A stretch of 64,000 bases of DNA. It comes from Roseospira marina (GTDB lineage Bacteria > Pseudomonadota > Alphaproteobacteria > Rhodospirillales > Rhodospirillaceae). Position 1 is the stretch's first letter. Each line of letters begins with the position of its first letter. The notes under the pieces are model-generated. The model was not told the origin of the DNA and made no database searches. It saw only the letters and a list, made by a program, of their open reading frames with translations. The DNA is taken from positions 62,001-126,000 of the forward strand of contig NZ_JACIGJ010000010.1 in the NCBI RefSeq assembly GCF_014197855.1, in the 5' to 3' direction. A program made the position numbers and the translations under genes. Of the stretch, positions 1 to 9,127 are shown one piece after another.

Positions 1-700
1 CGTGGTCGGCGTGCAGGATCAGGATCCGATCCATGGCCTTGGCCAGCACCGGGTTGACCTTGTACTCCTCGCAGGGGACCGCAAACATCATCTGAAGCAG
101 ATCGCTGGCATAGCGCAGATCGTTGCGCGGATACGTCAGCGGCTGGCCGACCGAGTACTTGTACGCCCAGGCACCAATGGTCGGAATCTTCGCGATCAGC
201 CGATGCGAGGCGATCATGCGGTGGTGCGGGTTCGTAATGTCGATGCTGTCGTGGTAGAACGCCGCCATGCCACCGACCACGCCGCACATCACGGCCATCG
301 GGTGGGCGTCGCGGCGGAAGCCTTCGAGGAACTTGTGGATCTGCTCATGCACCATGGTGTGCATGGTGATGGCGTTTTCGAACGTCTGGAATTGCTCGCG
401 GTTGGGCAACTCGCCGTTCAGCAGCAGGTAGGACACTTCCAGGAAGGTGCAGTTCTGCGCCAAGTCCTGGATCGGGTAGCCCCGGTGCAGCAGGACTCCT
501 TGATCGCCATCAATGTAGGTGACGGCGGACTCGCAACTGCCCGTCGACGTGTAGCCCGGGTCGTACGTGAACATACCGGTCTCCGCATAGAACTTCCGGA
601 TGTCCACAACGCTGGGGCCGGTGGTGCCGTCCAGGATCGGGAAATCGTAGGCCTTGCCGGTCCGGTTGTCGGTCACGGTGACGGTGTTGTTCTGCGTCAT
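1..700 (-). CDS. gltA: Citrate synthase, 3' end cut off by the window edge
   Basis: Condenses oxaloacetate and acetyl-CoA at the entry of the TCA cycle, in the cytosol. Reading the minus strand from the ATG at 698-700 gives 233 residues beginning [16 protein letters not shown]. They contain the type II citrate synthase landmarks: a [10 protein letters not shown]-like segment after YIDGDQ, ELPNREQ, MHEQIH-like text and a final LILHADH, where the first active-site His region starts. The C-terminal half, with the remaining catalytic His and Asp, lies outside the window. An AAGGACGAG ribosome site lies 5-13 bases before the ATG. It follows gltX on the same strand after about 200 bases, so it may have its own promoter in that gap. 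Confidence 0.95.
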   Translation of the reverse strand, partial: MTQNNTVTVTDNRTGKAYDFPILDGTTGPSVVDIRKFYAETGMFTYDPGYTSTGSCESAVTYIDGDQGVLLHRGYPIQDLAQNCTFLEVSYLLLNGELPNREQFQTFENAITMHTMVHEQIHKFLEGFRRDAHPMAVMCGVVGGMAAFYHDSIDITNPHHRMIASHRLIAKIPTIGAWAYKYSVGQPLTYPRNDLRYASDLLQMMFAVPCEEYKVNPVLAKAMDRILILHADH

Positions 701-904
701 GTGATCTCGTCCTTCCCATTTTGAGCGAAGGTCCGCGCCCCCCTCATCCTTCGGCGCGACACAGTCTTGCGCGGCGGCGCGGGCCACCGCTGACTGTCGG
801 CCGCCCGGCCGCGGACACGAACATTTGTTGCCGCCTTCTTAGAACGTTTCTGGTCTGGGCGATACGGTTTTTGTCGCTCTACCGACCGTGCGTTGCATTC
901 CCCC

Positions 905-2308
905 TCAGGCGTCAGCCGCGAGGCGCAAACAATCATCCAGGCGGGCCAGAGTCTCGGCGCGCCCGAGGATCTCCATCACCTCGAAAATCGGTGGTGATAC
1001 CGTGGTACCAGTCAGGGCGGCGCGCAAGGGCTGAGCCACCTTACCCAGCTTCAGACCGGTCTCCTCGGCGGCCGCGCGGGCGTCCGCCTCCAGGCTGTCG
1101 CGGCTCCAGGGCTCCACCGCCGCCAGCCGGTCGCGCAAGCGGGCAACCGTCGCCGCGCCGTCGCCCGTCACCTGCTTCAGCGCCTTGTCGTCCAACGCCA
1201 GCGGACGCGGCCGCACATAGAACGCGGCGCTATCGGCCAAGTCTATGAGGGTCTTGGCCCGCTCCTTGAGCCCGGCCATGCCCGCCATCAAGCGCCGCTG
1301 GCCTTCCTCGTTCACGGTCTGGCCGAGCCGCCCGGCGATCAGATCCACCAGCCGCGCGTCATCCGCCTGCCGCAGATAATGCCCGTTCAGGCTGGTCAGC
1401 TTGACCATGTCGAAGCGGGCCGCGGCCTTGCCGACCGCAGCGATGTCGAACCACGCCACCGCCTGGGCGTCGCTGATGATCTCGTCGTCACCGTGGCCCC
1501 AGCCGAGCCGCAGCAGATAGTTTCGCATCGCCTCGGGCAGGTAGCCCATGTCGCGGTAGGCGTCCGTGCCCAGCGCCCCGTGGCGCTTGGACAGCTTGGC
1601 GCCGTCCGGGCCGTGAATCAGCGGAATGTGGGCAAACGTCGGTGGCTCCCACCCGATCAGTCGGTAGAGCTGCGACTGACGGAAGGCGTTCGTCAGGTGG
1701 TCGTCACCGCGCACGACATGCGTCACGCCCATGTCGTGATCGTCCACCACAACCGACAACATATACGTCGGCGTGCCGTCGGAGCGCAGCAGGATCATAT
1801 CGTCGAGCTGGTCGTTGGCGACCGTCACCCGGCCCTGGACCTGATCCTCGATCACCGTCTCGCCGTCGCGCGGCGCCTTCATGCGGATGACCGGCTTCAC
1901 CCCTTCGGGGGCCTCCGCCGGGTCGCGGTCGCGCCAGCGGCCGTCATAGCGCATGGGCTGGCCGGCGGCCTTTTGCGCCTCGCGCATCGCGGCCAGTTCC
2001 TCTTGCGAGGCATAGCAGCGGTACGCCTTGCCCTCGGCGAGCAGGGCATGAACGACCTCGGCGTGGCGCGGCGCCCGCGTGAACTGGAACACCGGCTCCT
2101 CGTCCCAGTCCAGGCCCAGCCAGCGCAGCCCCTCGAAGATCGCGTCGACCGCTTCCGGCGTGGACCGCAGGCGGTCGGTGTCCTCGATACGGAGCAGGAA
2201 GCGGCCGCCGTGATGGCGTGCGTAAAGCCAGTTGAACAGCGCGGTGCGGGCACCGCCAATGTGCAGAAACCCCGTCGGCGACGGAGCAAATCGGGTGACG
2301 ACGGTCAT
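905..2308 (-). CDS. gltX: Glutamyl-tRNA synthetase
   Basis: Attaches glutamate to tRNA-Glu, and in many alphaproteobacteria also to tRNA-Gln for later amidation. The product is 467 residues, the normal size. The class I signature is [11 protein letters not shown] near the N-terminus (HIGH motif as HIGG), and the KMSKS loop reads KLSKRHG. The open frame extends 64 codons further upstream, but the conserved start is [13 protein letters not shown], so I chose the ATG at 2306-2308. The upstream extension overlaps the divergent comEC leader and looks non-coding. A gluQRS paralogue lies at the other end of this window. Confidence 0.95.
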   Translation of the reverse strand: MTVVTRFAPSPTGFLHIGGARTALFNWLYARHHGGRFLLRIEDTDRLRSTPEAVDAIFEGLRWLGLDWDEEPVFQFTRAPRHAEVVHALLAEGKAYRCYASQEELAAMREAQKAAGQPMRYDGRWRDRDPAEAPEGVKPVIRMKAPRDGETVIEDQVQGRVTVANDQLDDMILLRSDGTPTYMLSVVVDDHDMGVTHVVRGDDHLTNAFRQSQLYRLIGWEPPTFAHIPLIHGPDGAKLSKRHGALGTDAYRDMGYLPEAMRNYLLRLGWGHGDDEIISDAQAVAWFDIAAVGKAAARFDMVKLTSLNGHYLRQADDARLVDLIAGRLGQTVNEEGQRRLMAGMAGLKERAKTLIDLADSAAFYVRPRPLALDDKALKQVTGDGAATVARLRDRLAAVEPWSRDSLEADARAAAEETGLKLGKVAQPLRAALTGTTVSPPIFEVMEILGRAETLARLDDCLRLAADA

Positions 2309-2481
2309 GAAGCCTCGGCGTCTGAGCGACGATGAAATAGAATACAACGAATCCGATGCGCCGTCCGCACAGGCGCGCCCAAGGGCTGCGCACGGGGACC
2401 GGGCGGCGGGTTTCTGTACCATACCCCGACGCCGGACGCAGCAGTCTGGGCACACACCAGCGACCGGCGGGGAGAGCGGGC

Positions 2482-4665
2482 ATGGAGGGCGGGCGACCAC
2501 GACGCACCCCGACGCCGGCCCGCACCGCGCCGAATCCCCTTCCCTGGGATGTGGATTGGGCGGCCCCTGCCCGCTGGCTCACCGGCACGCTGGAGGCGGA
2601 ACGGACGCGGCTGCCGCTGTGGCTTCCCGTGGCCTTGGGCGTTGGCATCGCGCTGTATTTCGCTCTGCCGGAGGAACCGCCCCGATGGATTGGCGCCGCG
2701 CTGGCCGGCGGGGTTCTGGTGCTGACGCTGCTGGCACGCCGGGCGGTCTGGATCACCGCGCTACTGCTCACCCTGGGCGCCGCCACGGTCGGGTTCGTTG
2801 CGGCCCAGGAGCGGGCCTACGCCGTCGCCGCGCCGGTGCTGGCCGCGCGACTCGGGCCAGTCGCGGTGTCCGGCCGGGTCGTGGAGATCGAGGCCCGCGC
2901 CAACGGCGGGCACAGGGTCACGCTGGAGGCCGTCGCCCTCGCCGGGGTCGCGCCCGAGGGGACACCGGCCCGCGTGCGCGTCACCGCAACCCGGGGCACG
3001 GCGCCACCGGCCGGCGCCTGGGTCACCGTGCGCGCGATCCTGTCCCCGCCGCCGCGGCCGGCGACGCCCGGGGCGTTCCAGTTTCCACGCCGGGCGTGGT
3101 TCGAGCGGCTGGGCGCGGTCGGATTTACGGTCGGCGGCTGGGATGCCCTGGAACGGGCCCCGCCCGACTCCTGGCGGGACCGGCTCGCGGCCCACGTGCA
3201 GCAGGCCCGCCAGACAGTCGCGGCGCGCTTCCGCGCCGGGCTGCCGGGCGAGACCGGGGCGTTGGCCGCCGCGTTGGCCACCGGGGACCGGGGCGGCGTA
3301 CCAGAGCCGATCCTGGAGTCGTTTCGTGCCTCCGGCCTGGCGCACCTGCTGGCCATCTCGGGCCTGCACATGTCCATGATCGCCGCCCTCCTGTTCGTCG
3401 GGGGCCGGGCGGGGCTGGCCCTGATCCCCGCGCTGGCCGCGCGCTGGGACCTCAAGATCCCCTGTGCCGTGCTGGCGCTGGCGGGCACCACCGTCTACCT
3501 GCTGTTGTCCGGCGCCAACGTGCCGGCGCAACGCGCGTTTCTGATGACCGCGCTCGTGCTGGTGGCGGTGCTGCTGCGCCGGACAGCGATCTCGCCGCGC
3601 ACGGTGGCCTGGGCGGCGGTCGCGGTGCTGGTCACACAGCCGCAGGCCCTGCTGGGGCCGAGCTTTCAGATGTCGTTTGCCGCCGTCCTCGCCCTGGTCG
3701 CGACCTGGGAGGCCGCCGGCCCGCGCCTGAGGACCGTCCGATACGGGCGAGAGGGGGCGCCGGGACTTCGCCTGATGCGGGGCGCGGGCCTGTATCTGGG
3801 CGGCGTGCTGCTGACGAGTCTGGTGGCCGGGTTTGCCACGCTGCCGTTTGCGGCGGTGCACTTCAACCGCGTGGCCGTGTTCGGGCTGGCCGCGAATCTG
3901 CTGGCGGTGCCCGTAATGGGCCTGTGGGTCATGCCGGGGCTGCTTGCGGCGCTCGTGCTGGTGCCGTTCGGCCTGGAAGGCTTGGTGCTGGCGCCGCTGG
4001 GCTGGGGCCTGGAGGCCATCGCCGCCGTGGCCGGGTGGGTCGCCGGCTGGCCCGGCGCGACGCCCCGAGTCCCGGCCGCCCCCGCCTGGGGACTCGTCGC
4101 GCTGGTCGCGGGCGGGCTGTGGCTCTGCCTGTGGCGGCGGCCGTGGCGGCTGTTCGGCGTGGTGGGCCTCACGGCCGGACTCGTCAGCCCCTGGACCCAC
4201 CCGCTGCCGGACCTGCTGATCGACGAGACCGCCGCCGTGCTGGGGGTGCGGGCGGCGGACGGCGGCCTGATTCTCTCCCCGGGCCGCGCCAACGGATTCG
4301 CCCGGGACCTATGGGTGGACCGGTGGGGTGGCGCCAGCCGCGAATCGTGGCCCGAACCGGGCGGGACCACTGCCGACTCTGGCCTGCGCTGCGACCCACG
4401 CGGCTGCATCCTGGCGCGCGGTGGGGTCCTGGTCGCGCTGGCCTGGCACCGGGCCGCCCTTGCGGAGGATTGCGGGCGGGTGGATGTGGTGGTCTCACCA
4501 TTGCCGATCGCCACGCGGTGCGTCGGACCGCGCGCCATTCTCGACCGGCGCGCCCTGGCGGCGCAGGGCCCGCAGGCCCTCTGGCTGGACGGTGGCGCTG
4601 TGCGCATCGAGACCGTGGCGGAGACGGAGGGGCGCCGGCTGTGGACGGGTGTCGCACCCCCCTGA
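2482..4665 (+). CDS. comEC: ComEC/Rec2-family DNA uptake channel
   Basis: Polytopic inner-membrane protein that in competent bacteria passes single-stranded DNA into the cytosol. The 727-residue product has an N-terminal soluble OB-like region between early membrane helices, then the ComEC core with [10 protein letters not shown] and many hydrophobic helices ([24 protein letters not shown]). It ends with a short degenerate tail instead of a full metallo-beta-lactamase-like nuclease domain, as in many alphaproteobacterial homologues. I start at the ATG at 2482, which follows GGGGAGAG. An upstream ATG at 2356 would add 42 low-complexity residues overlapping the gltX leader. A comM/yifB homologue is also in the window. 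Whether the organism is transformable cannot be told from sequence. Confidence 0.85.
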   Translation: MEGGRPRRTPTPARTAPNPLPWDVDWAAPARWLTGTLEAERTRLPLWLPVALGVGIALYFALPEEPPRWIGAALAGGVLVLTLLARRAVWITALLLTLGAATVGFVAAQERAYAVAAPVLAARLGPVAVSGRVVEIEARANGGHRVTLEAVALAGVAPEGTPARVRVTATRGTAPPAGAWVTVRAILSPPPRPATPGAFQFPRRAWFERLGAVGFTVGGWDALERAPPDSWRDRLAAHVQQARQTVAARFRAGLPGETGALAAALATGDRGGVPEPILESFRASGLAHLLAISGLHMSMIAALLFVGGRAGLALIPALAARWDLKIPCAVLALAGTTVYLLLSGANVPAQRAFLMTALVLVAVLLRRTAISPRTVAWAAVAVLVTQPQALLGPSFQMSFAAVLALVATWEAAGPRLRTVRYGREGAPGLRLMRGAGLYLGGVLLTSLVAGFATLPFAAVHFNRVAVFGLAANLLAVPVMGLWVMPGLLAALVLVPFGLEGLVLAPLGWGLEAIAAVAGWVAGWPGATPRVPAAPAWGLVALVAGGLWLCLWRRPWRLFGVVGLTAGLVSPWTHPLPDLLIDETAAVLGVRAADGGLILSPGRANGFARDLWVDRWGGASRESWPEPGGTTADSGLRCDPRGCILARGGVLVALAWHRAALAEDCGRVDVVVSPLPIATRCVGPRAILDRRALAAQGPQALWLDGGAVRIETVAETEGRRLWTGVAPP

Positions 4666-4755
4666 CATCCGCCGGACTCAAGGCGGCCCCGTTACGAGGG
4701 AAAGACCGCCGTGCCCCCTCACGAGCCGGTTCCATAAAGCGCGGGACCGTGAACA

Positions 4756-4790
4756 CCAGCCTGCGGTGCGGGCAACGCACAGCAGGCTGG
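4756..4790 (+). terminator. Long hairpin downstream of comEC
   Basis: The arms CCAGCCTGC and GCAGGCTGG pair perfectly, and an inner GTGCG/CGCAC pair extends the stem. It lies about 90 bases after the comEC stop. There is no T-run, so it may act as an mRNA 3' stabiliser or a factor-assisted terminator rather than a classical intrinsic one. Confidence 0.45.
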
Positions 4791-4829
4791 CGGCCGACCG
4801 GCTGTCGCGCCTCATGGCGCGAAAACGCG

Positions 4830-4856
4830 GCGGCGATGCGTCTGTCTCATCGCCGC
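4830..4856. terminator. Second hairpin in the comEC-puc spacer
   Basis: Perfect 9-base arms GCGGCGATG and CATCGCCGC around a 9-base loop, lying between the convergent comEC and light-harvesting genes. There is no T-run on either side. Confidence 0.35.
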
Positions 4857-4930
4857 TTGGCATAAGAGCTGGGCCACCGCTCAATGGGGCGCCGGCGCGG
4901 AGGCGCGCTCCTCCTCCGGCGTCGGCACAC

Positions 4931-4958
4931 AAAAAAAGCGCCTCGCAACGCGGGCGCT
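4931..4958 (-). terminator. Intrinsic terminator of the light-harvesting operon
   Basis: Read on the minus strand, the stem AGCGCC/GGCGCT is followed directly by seven T residues (the A-run at 4931-4937). It lies about 160 bases after the alpha-chain stop and is the best rho-independent terminator for that operon. Confidence 0.6.
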
Positions 4959-4967
4959 CCAAACAGA

Positions 4968-5005
4968 GATATCGCTCGGTGCGAAAACCGCGACCGAGCG
5001 ATATC
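4968..5005 (-). terminator. Strong 13-bp inverted repeat after the alpha-chain gene
   Basis: GATATCGCTCGGT and ACCGAGCGATATC form a perfect 13-bp stem with a 12-base loop, 114 bases past the alpha-chain stop. Such 3' hairpins in puf/puc operons are known to stabilise the beta-alpha mRNA segment. That role is inferred here from position only. Confidence 0.5.
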
Positions 5006-5118
5006 ATCAGTTGGCTTCGGTGACCCGAAACCATTGGCATACCGAGTGTGTGAAGTCAGCCTCCCCACAGTCCGGTCCCGGCGTAACACCGCGACCGAAG
5101 CACCCGGTAAAAGCCAGA

Positions 5119-5280
5119 TCAGCCCATCCAGGCGGTCGCGTAAGCGGACGAGCCGAACAGGATCGCCAGATGGATCACAATGCCCAGCACGAACATCGCG
5201 ATGAAGGTGGCCACGAGGCCTTCCTTCGGCGACACGATCTGCCAGAAGCGCCAGTCTTCATTGAAGAAATTCGGGAGCAT
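5119..5280 (-). CDS. pucA: Light-harvesting complex alpha chain
   Basis: Short single-helix membrane protein that binds bacteriochlorophyll with the beta chain in the antenna ring. The 53 residues start MLPNFFNEDWRFWQIVSPKE. They continue into one hydrophobic helix with a central His (residue 37, in VLGIVIHLAILFG) that would ligate the pigment, and end at AYATAWMG. The WRFWQIVSPKEGL segment matches the N-terminal WxxWxxxxP pattern of LH alpha chains. GGAG lies 7-8 bases before the ATG. It follows the beta gene by 76 bases and has no reaction-centre genes downstream, so pucA (peripheral antenna) fits better than pufA. The residue 11 after His37 is Ala rather than the usual Trp. Family call is firm; puc versus puf is inferred. 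Confidence 0.8.
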   Translation of the reverse strand: MLPNFFNEDWRFWQIVSPKEGLVATFIAMFVLGIVIHLAILFGSSAYATAWMG

Positions 5281-5338
5281 CAGCTTTCTCCACGGTTTAG
5301 TAGTGTGATGTCTAGGTCAGGATTCGGTACCAAATAGT

Positions 5339-5353
5339 TCGGAGGATCCGAAG
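5339..5353. other. Small hairpin between the beta and alpha antenna genes
   Basis: TTCGGA and TCCGAA arms with a 3-base loop lie just after the beta-chain stop. It may influence mRNA processing between the two genes. This is a weak structural observation. Confidence 0.3.
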
Positions 5354-5356
5354 CTA

Positions 5357-5536
5357 TTAGGAGGCCGCCGGATACCAGGGCATCCACGCCCAAACCAGGA
5401 AGTGAGCCAGCAGGCAGATCGCGAAGAAGATCTGGCCGCCACGCTGGAACATGGCGTGGAAAGCCTTCGCCTCGTCGTCGGTCAGGCCGGTACGGTTCAG
5501 GTTCTTGTAGCTCGTCACGGCAGGTGCATCAGCCAT
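5357..5536 (-). CDS. pucB: Light-harvesting complex beta chain
   Basis: Antenna beta polypeptide, 59 residues, partner of the alpha chain. It has the standard pattern: LTDDEAKAFH in the N-terminal part, then a membrane helix with LLAHFLVWAW and the closing MPWYP. The two conserved histidines are His27 and His45, 18 residues apart as in LH beta chains; His45 would ligate the B850/B880-type pigment. I start at the ATG at 5534-5536 (MADAPAVTSYKN), which follows AGGGGAA; an upstream ATG adds only six residues. The C-terminal VWAWMPWYP resembles LH1-type and molischianum-type LH2 beta chains, so the spectral class is open. Confidence 0.88.
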   Translation of the reverse strand: MADAPAVTSYKNLNRTGLTDDEAKAFHAMFQRGGQIFFAICLLAHFLVWAWMPWYPAAS

Positions 5537-5738
5537 TTGATTTCCCCTCAGCAAAGATGGATCCTACAATCCGATCTGGATCGCGGTGAATGACAACGCC
5601 AGCCTGGTGTCATCATCCATCGCGCGGCTTTCCTTGTCGGGCCCCAAATGCCGCCGTCAGGGACAGCGGAACCGGAGGCCCGGGATCACCGTGCGATCCC
5701 CACAACCCGAGTGCTGTTTTCACACATTGCCTTGGGAG

Positions 5739-5758
5739 TGTCAACCTTGGTTTTCACA
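5739..5758. promoter_or_regulatory. Degenerate second PpsR/CrtJ-like half-site pair
   Basis: TGTCA and TCACA halves separated by 10 bases, six bases downstream of the perfect palindrome on the side of the beta gene. PpsR sites often occur in pairs, which is the only reason to list it. Confidence 0.3.
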
Positions 5759-5763
5759 TGCCC

Positions 5764-5781
5764 TGTCAGAAGACATTGACA
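5764..5781. promoter_or_regulatory. Perfect PpsR/CrtJ palindrome upstream of the antenna genes
   Basis: TGTCAGAAGACATTGACA matches the TGT-N12-ACA operator of the photosynthesis repressor PpsR/CrtJ, with the extended TGTCA-N8-TGACA form on both arms. It lies about 230 bases upstream of the beta-chain start. This predicts aerobic repression of the antenna operon. No ppsR gene is visible in the window. Confidence 0.65.
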
Positions 5782-6164
5782 CCCCGAGACGACACAGGGA
5801 ACGAGACAGAGCACGCCCCCAACCGGCCATGAAATCCAGGCCTCACGCCCGCCCCGCAGCCGCGCCGCCGACCTGCATTACCAAAGTTTAATGCGGCGGA
5901 AGGCCGCACGTTAGAGCGTCCACGCCACGATCAGGGTGTTCAGGGTTATGGAAAGCCGCTGACGCCCCTCCCTCGGCGCCGATCCGCAACCGGCCCGGCC
6001 TGGGACGACAGCACGAGACGCGGTCCACTGTCTTTCCTCCTCCGGACTCAGCCACGTCCTGCACCTCTCAGCGACCGGCGACGCGATTGACCTCGCGCCG
6101 CCGGTTTTCGCTGTGGCTCCGGTGTCATGGGGCGGTCAGGAGTCCGCGGGACTCCGGCGGAGGA

Positions 6165-6695
6165 TCAGGCGTTCGTGCGCCGCACCCAGGGCACAAAGCC
6201 GAACTCGATGCCCTCGTCGCGCAGGGACTCCGCCTCCTCCGAGGTCGCCTGTCCCCGAATGCCACGCGAATCGCTCTCGCCGTAGTGGATACGGCGGGCC
6301 TCCTCCGCGAAGCGATCGCCCACATCCTCGCAGCTGCGCTCCACAAAGGACCGCAGGGTCCGCACGGCCTCGGCCATCGCCTCTGGGGTCGCCGTGGGCG
6401 TTTGGCCGTGCGCCGTATGAGGCGCCGCATCGGGCCCCGGGCCCGCCGCGGCCGCAGCATCGGACGCCGGCGCGTCCCCGGCCGCCCCAGGCCCCTGGTC
6501 CGTCGGGCCAGACACGTCGCGCGCGCCATGATGCCGGCCCAGGCGCGGCGCCATGATGGCCTTCCCGACCCGCGCGGATTCACACACCGGGCACCGCACC
6601 ACTCCGGCCTCGGCCTGCCGGTCAAAGGTCGCCGCGTCCCGGAACCACGCCTCGAACTCGTGGCCACCGTCACAGCGCAGGGCATACAGAATCAT
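6165..6695 (-). CDS. DUF1178 family protein
   Basis: Small protein of unknown function, 176 residues, common in alphaproteobacteria. It opens MILYALRCDGGHEFEAWFRD and has a second cysteine pair in VRCPVCESARVGKAIMAP. Together these form the zinc-ribbon-like pattern of the DUF1178 family. A Gly/Ala/Pro-rich linker follows, then a C-terminal helix (MAEAVRTLRSFVERSCEDVGDRFAEEARRIHYGE) and the family's IRGQATSEEAESLRDEGI ending. I start at the ATG at 6693-6695 because the family begins M-I-x-Y-x-L-x-C; the frame itself extends 25 codons upstream. It is divergent from cysK. Confidence 0.85.
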   Translation of the reverse strand: MILYALRCDGGHEFEAWFRDAATFDRQAEAGVVRCPVCESARVGKAIMAPRLGRHHGARDVSGPTDQGPGAAGDAPASDAAAAAGPGPDAAPHTAHGQTPTATPEAMAEAVRTLRSFVERSCEDVGDRFAEEARRIHYGESDSRGIRGQATSEEAESLRDEGIEFGFVPWVRRTNA

Positions 6696-6839
6696 CACGA
6701 CCCCATGGGTTCCGCATCGGACCGGCCCCAGCCCGCGACACGCGGGGGACCCGGCCATCGAGACTAACACAGGCGCCCTCGTTTCGCAGGACGCGGCCGA
6801 GATTCCAAGCCACTTCGGGCCGGGCGCGTCGTTTTGCCA

Positions 6840-6867
6840 TTGCAGTCGGGCGCCCGGTGTCTAAATA
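6840..6867 (+). promoter_or_regulatory. Candidate sigma-70 promoter of cysK
   Basis: TTGCAG and TAAATA are spaced by 16 bases and lie about 55 bases before the cysK ATG, in a local AT-rich dip. Inferred from consensus match only. Confidence 0.4.
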
Positions 6868-6920
6868 CGGAAAACAAACGCATTGAAATATGTTTCACAT
6901 AAAAAGGAGGGACTTTACCA

Positions 6921-7901
6921 ATGGCTACGGCTCCGACGCCCGGCGCAGGCACCACCACCCCCTTCCGCGGCCGCGTCTACGACAGCATCACCGAGACCGT
7001 CGGCGCCACCCCGCTGGTTCGGCTGCGGCGTTTCGGCGAGGCCCACGGTGCGAAGGCGGACATCCTGGGCAAGTGCGAGTTCTTCAACCCCCTCGCCTCG
7101 GTCAAGGACCGCATCGGCGTCTCGATGATCGAGGCCGCCGAGGCCGACGGCCGCATCGCTCCCGGCGCCACGCTGGTCGAGCCGACCTCGGGCAACACCG
7201 GCATCGCGCTCGCGTTCGTCTGCGCCGCCAAGGGCTACCGCCTGATCCTCACCATGCCGGAAAGCATGTCGGTCGAGCGCCGCAAGATGCTCAAGCTGTT
7301 GGGCGCCGAGCTGGACCTGACGCCCCCGGAAAAGGGCATGAACGGCGCCGTCACCCGCGCCCAGGAGCTGGTCGACACGATTCCCGGGGCGATCATGCTC
7401 CAGCAGTTCGAGAATCCCGCCAACCCGGCGGTCCACCGGTCCACCACGGCGGAAGAGATCTGGACCGATACGGACGGTGCGGTCGACGCGGTGGTGTCGG
7501 GCATCGGCACCGGCGGCACCATCACGGGCGTCGGCGAGGTCCTGAAGGCCCGCAAGCCGGGCGTCCGGGTGATTGCCGTCGAACCCGAGGACAGCCCGCT
7601 GCTGTCCGGCGGCAAGCCCGGCCCGCACAAGATTCAGGGCATCGGCGCGAACTTCATCCCGGGCATCCTGAACACCGGCGTATATGACGAGGTGATCGGC
7701 ATCGGCAACGAGACCGCCTTCGCCACCGCCCGCGAGGCCGCGAAGCTGGAGGGCCTGCCGGTCGGCATCTCGTCCGGCGCCGCGCTGGCGGCGGCCGTCG
7801 AGGTCGCCAAGCGCGACAGCATGGCCGGCAAGCAGATCGTGGTCATCCTGCCGTCGTTCGCCGAACGCTATCTGTCCACGCCGCTGTTCGACGGCGTGTG
7901 A
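6921..7901 (+). CDS. cysK: Cysteine synthase A (O-acetylserine sulfhydrylase)
   Basis: Cytosolic PLP enzyme that makes L-cysteine from O-acetylserine and sulfide. The 326-residue product shows the PLP lysine in [11 protein letters not shown], the substrate loop [12 protein letters not shown], and the glycine-rich [10 protein letters not shown] phosphate cup. After 18 variable residues it runs in the normal family register. AAAAAGGAGGG eight bases before the ATG is one of the clearest ribosome sites in the window and fixes the start. It appears monocistronic, with a promoter-like pair just upstream. Confidence 0.93.
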   Translation: MATAPTPGAGTTTPFRGRVYDSITETVGATPLVRLRRFGEAHGAKADILGKCEFFNPLASVKDRIGVSMIEAAEADGRIAPGATLVEPTSGNTGIALAFVCAAKGYRLILTMPESMSVERRKMLKLLGAELDLTPPEKGMNGAVTRAQELVDTIPGAIMLQQFENPANPAVHRSTTAEEIWTDTDGAVDAVVSGIGTGGTITGVGEVLKARKPGVRVIAVEPEDSPLLSGGKPGPHKIQGIGANFIPGILNTGVYDEVIGIGNETAFATAREAAKLEGLPVGISSGAALAAAVEVAKRDSMAGKQIVVILPSFAERYLSTPLFDGV

Positions 7902-8017
7902 CGCGACCAGACCAGGCCGGGCGGTCGGAGCCCGACCGGGCACGACGGGGGGTGTGGTGATCGGCGCCGCGCCCCCCGTTCGGTTCGGCACCCGAGGCCG
8001 CGCCCGCGATTCCAGCG

Positions 8018-8046
8018 TTGACGGACGGCGGGCGCGTCCGTATGGT
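8018..8046 (+). promoter_or_regulatory. Sigma-70-like promoter of rpmJ
   Basis: TTGACG and TATGGT with a 17-base spacer, about 90 bases before the rpmJ start. This is a good consensus match in otherwise GC-rich DNA. Confidence 0.5.
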
Positions 8047-8062
8047 GCGCGCTCTCAATTTC

Positions 8063-8095
8063 GGGGACCGGCCTGCGCTGGCCCCTCGTTTTTCT
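8063..8095 (+). terminator. Hairpin with T-run in the rpmJ leader (possible attenuator)
   Basis: A GGGG...CCCC outer pair encloses a self-complementary GGCC...GGCC core, followed by a T-rich tract. Lying between the promoter and the rpmJ start, it could act as an attenuator. Speculative. Confidence 0.3.
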
Positions 8096-8133
8096 ATGAC
8101 GGCTCGGTCCGTATTGCCTTCGAGGACAGGTCC

Positions 8134-8259
8134 ATGCGTGTGCGCAATTCGTTGAAGTCGGCCAAGACCCGCGACAAGAACTGCCGCGTCGTGCGGCGGA
8201 AGGGTCGAGTCTACGTCATCAACAAGCAGAACCCCCGTTTCAAGGCGCGCCAGGGCTGA
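8134..8259 (+). CDS. rpmJ: Ribosomal protein L36
   Basis: Smallest protein of the large ribosomal subunit. The 41 residues begin [20 protein letters not shown] and end NPRFKARQG, the alternative (YkgO-like, zinc-site-poor) L36 form usual in alphaproteobacteria, which keeps only one of the four zinc cysteines. GAGGACAGG precedes the ATG. A strong terminator follows, so it is a single-gene transcript. Confidence 0.95.
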   Translation: MRVRNSLKSAKTRDKNCRVVRRKGRVYVINKQNPRFKARQG

Positions 8260-8340
8260 GGGCGCGGCGGCGCTCCGCGCCGCCGGCCTCCACGCTACCG
8301 AGCCGCCCCGTTTCGGGACGCCTTAGTTCCCAAACGACCG

Positions 8341-8369
8341 AAAAAGGGACCGCATGCGGTCCTTTTTTT
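8341..8369 (+). terminator. Intrinsic terminator after rpmJ
   Basis: GGACCGCATGCGGTCC is a 16-base perfect palindrome flanked by an A-run on the left and a run of seven T on the right. It can therefore terminate on either strand. It lies about 90 bases past the rpmJ stop. Confidence 0.8.
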
Positions 8370-8467
8370 GTTGTGCCTGGCTTTTGCCGTGTCCGCACAT
8401 CGGCGCGTCCGGTCCACGGGCCCAGGAGCCCCATGTCCGGGCACGCCGTGCCCAGGAGTCCCGTGTC

Positions 8468-9091
8468 ATGCGGTTCAGCGCCTCGGATTCGGACGTTCTG
8501 CACCAGATCCTGCGGTGGCGGCGGGATGTCCGCCACTTCCACCCCGATCCGATTCCACCCGATGTTCTCGCCCGCCTGAAAGAGGCGATGGACTGCGCGC
8601 CCTCGGTCGGCAACGCCCGCCCCTGGCGCGTGGTGCAGGTCGAGTCCCCGGCGCTGCGCGACGCGGTGCGGGCGGAGTTCGAACGCTGCCGGGCGCGGGC
8701 CGGGGCGCTGTACACGGGGGAGCAACGGCACGCCTATGACCAGTTGAAACTGGCCGGTCTGGACCGCGCGCCGCTGCAACTCGCCGTGTTCTGCCATGCC
8801 GACCCCGCGGCCGGGCATGGACTCGGCCGCCAGACTCAGCCCGAAACGCTGATGCAGTCCACGGCCATGGCCATCCACACACTGTGGCTGGCCGCGCGGG
8901 TCGAGAACATCGGCCTGGGCATGGTGTCGATCGTGGAGCCGCAGACCCTGGAGCGGCTGTTCGGCGTCGCGCCGCCGTGGCACTTCGCCGCCTACCTCTG
9001 CCTGGGCTATCCCGAGACGCACGACGACCGGCCCCTGCTCGACCGCACCGGTTGGCAGGCCAACGCCGCGACCGACTGGACCGTCGTGTAG
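8468..9091 (+). CDS. bluB: 5,6-dimethylbenzimidazole synthase (BluB)
   Basis: Nitroreductase-fold enzyme that breaks down reduced FMN with oxygen to give DMB, the lower ligand of vitamin B12. The 207-residue protein contains the BluB-type opening ILRWRRDVRHFHPDPIP, then PSVGNARPWRVV and a C-terminal YLCLGYPE. The RWRRDVRxF segment separates BluB from general nitroreductases. The start at 8468 was chosen because the family begins just before this motif. The open frame runs 38 codons further up into the terminator region and looks non-coding there. A B12-dependent nrdJ in the same window gives a plausible use for the cofactor. Confidence 0.82.
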   Translation: MRFSASDSDVLHQILRWRRDVRHFHPDPIPPDVLARLKEAMDCAPSVGNARPWRVVQVESPALRDAVRAEFERCRARAGALYTGEQRHAYDQLKLAGLDRAPLQLAVFCHADPAAGHGLGRQTQPETLMQSTAMAIHTLWLAARVENIGLGMVSIVEPQTLERLFGVAPPWHFAAYLCLGYPETHDDRPLLDRTGWQANAATDWTVV

Positions 9092-9127
9092 GGGGGGCGC
9101 GGCGGCGCCCCGTCCGTCCCGGCCGCG

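Noticed and set aside
2232-4865. 877-codon open frame overlapping comEC in another frame
   Set aside because: Arg/Gly-rich translation with no membrane segments, while the comEC frame has clear family motifs.
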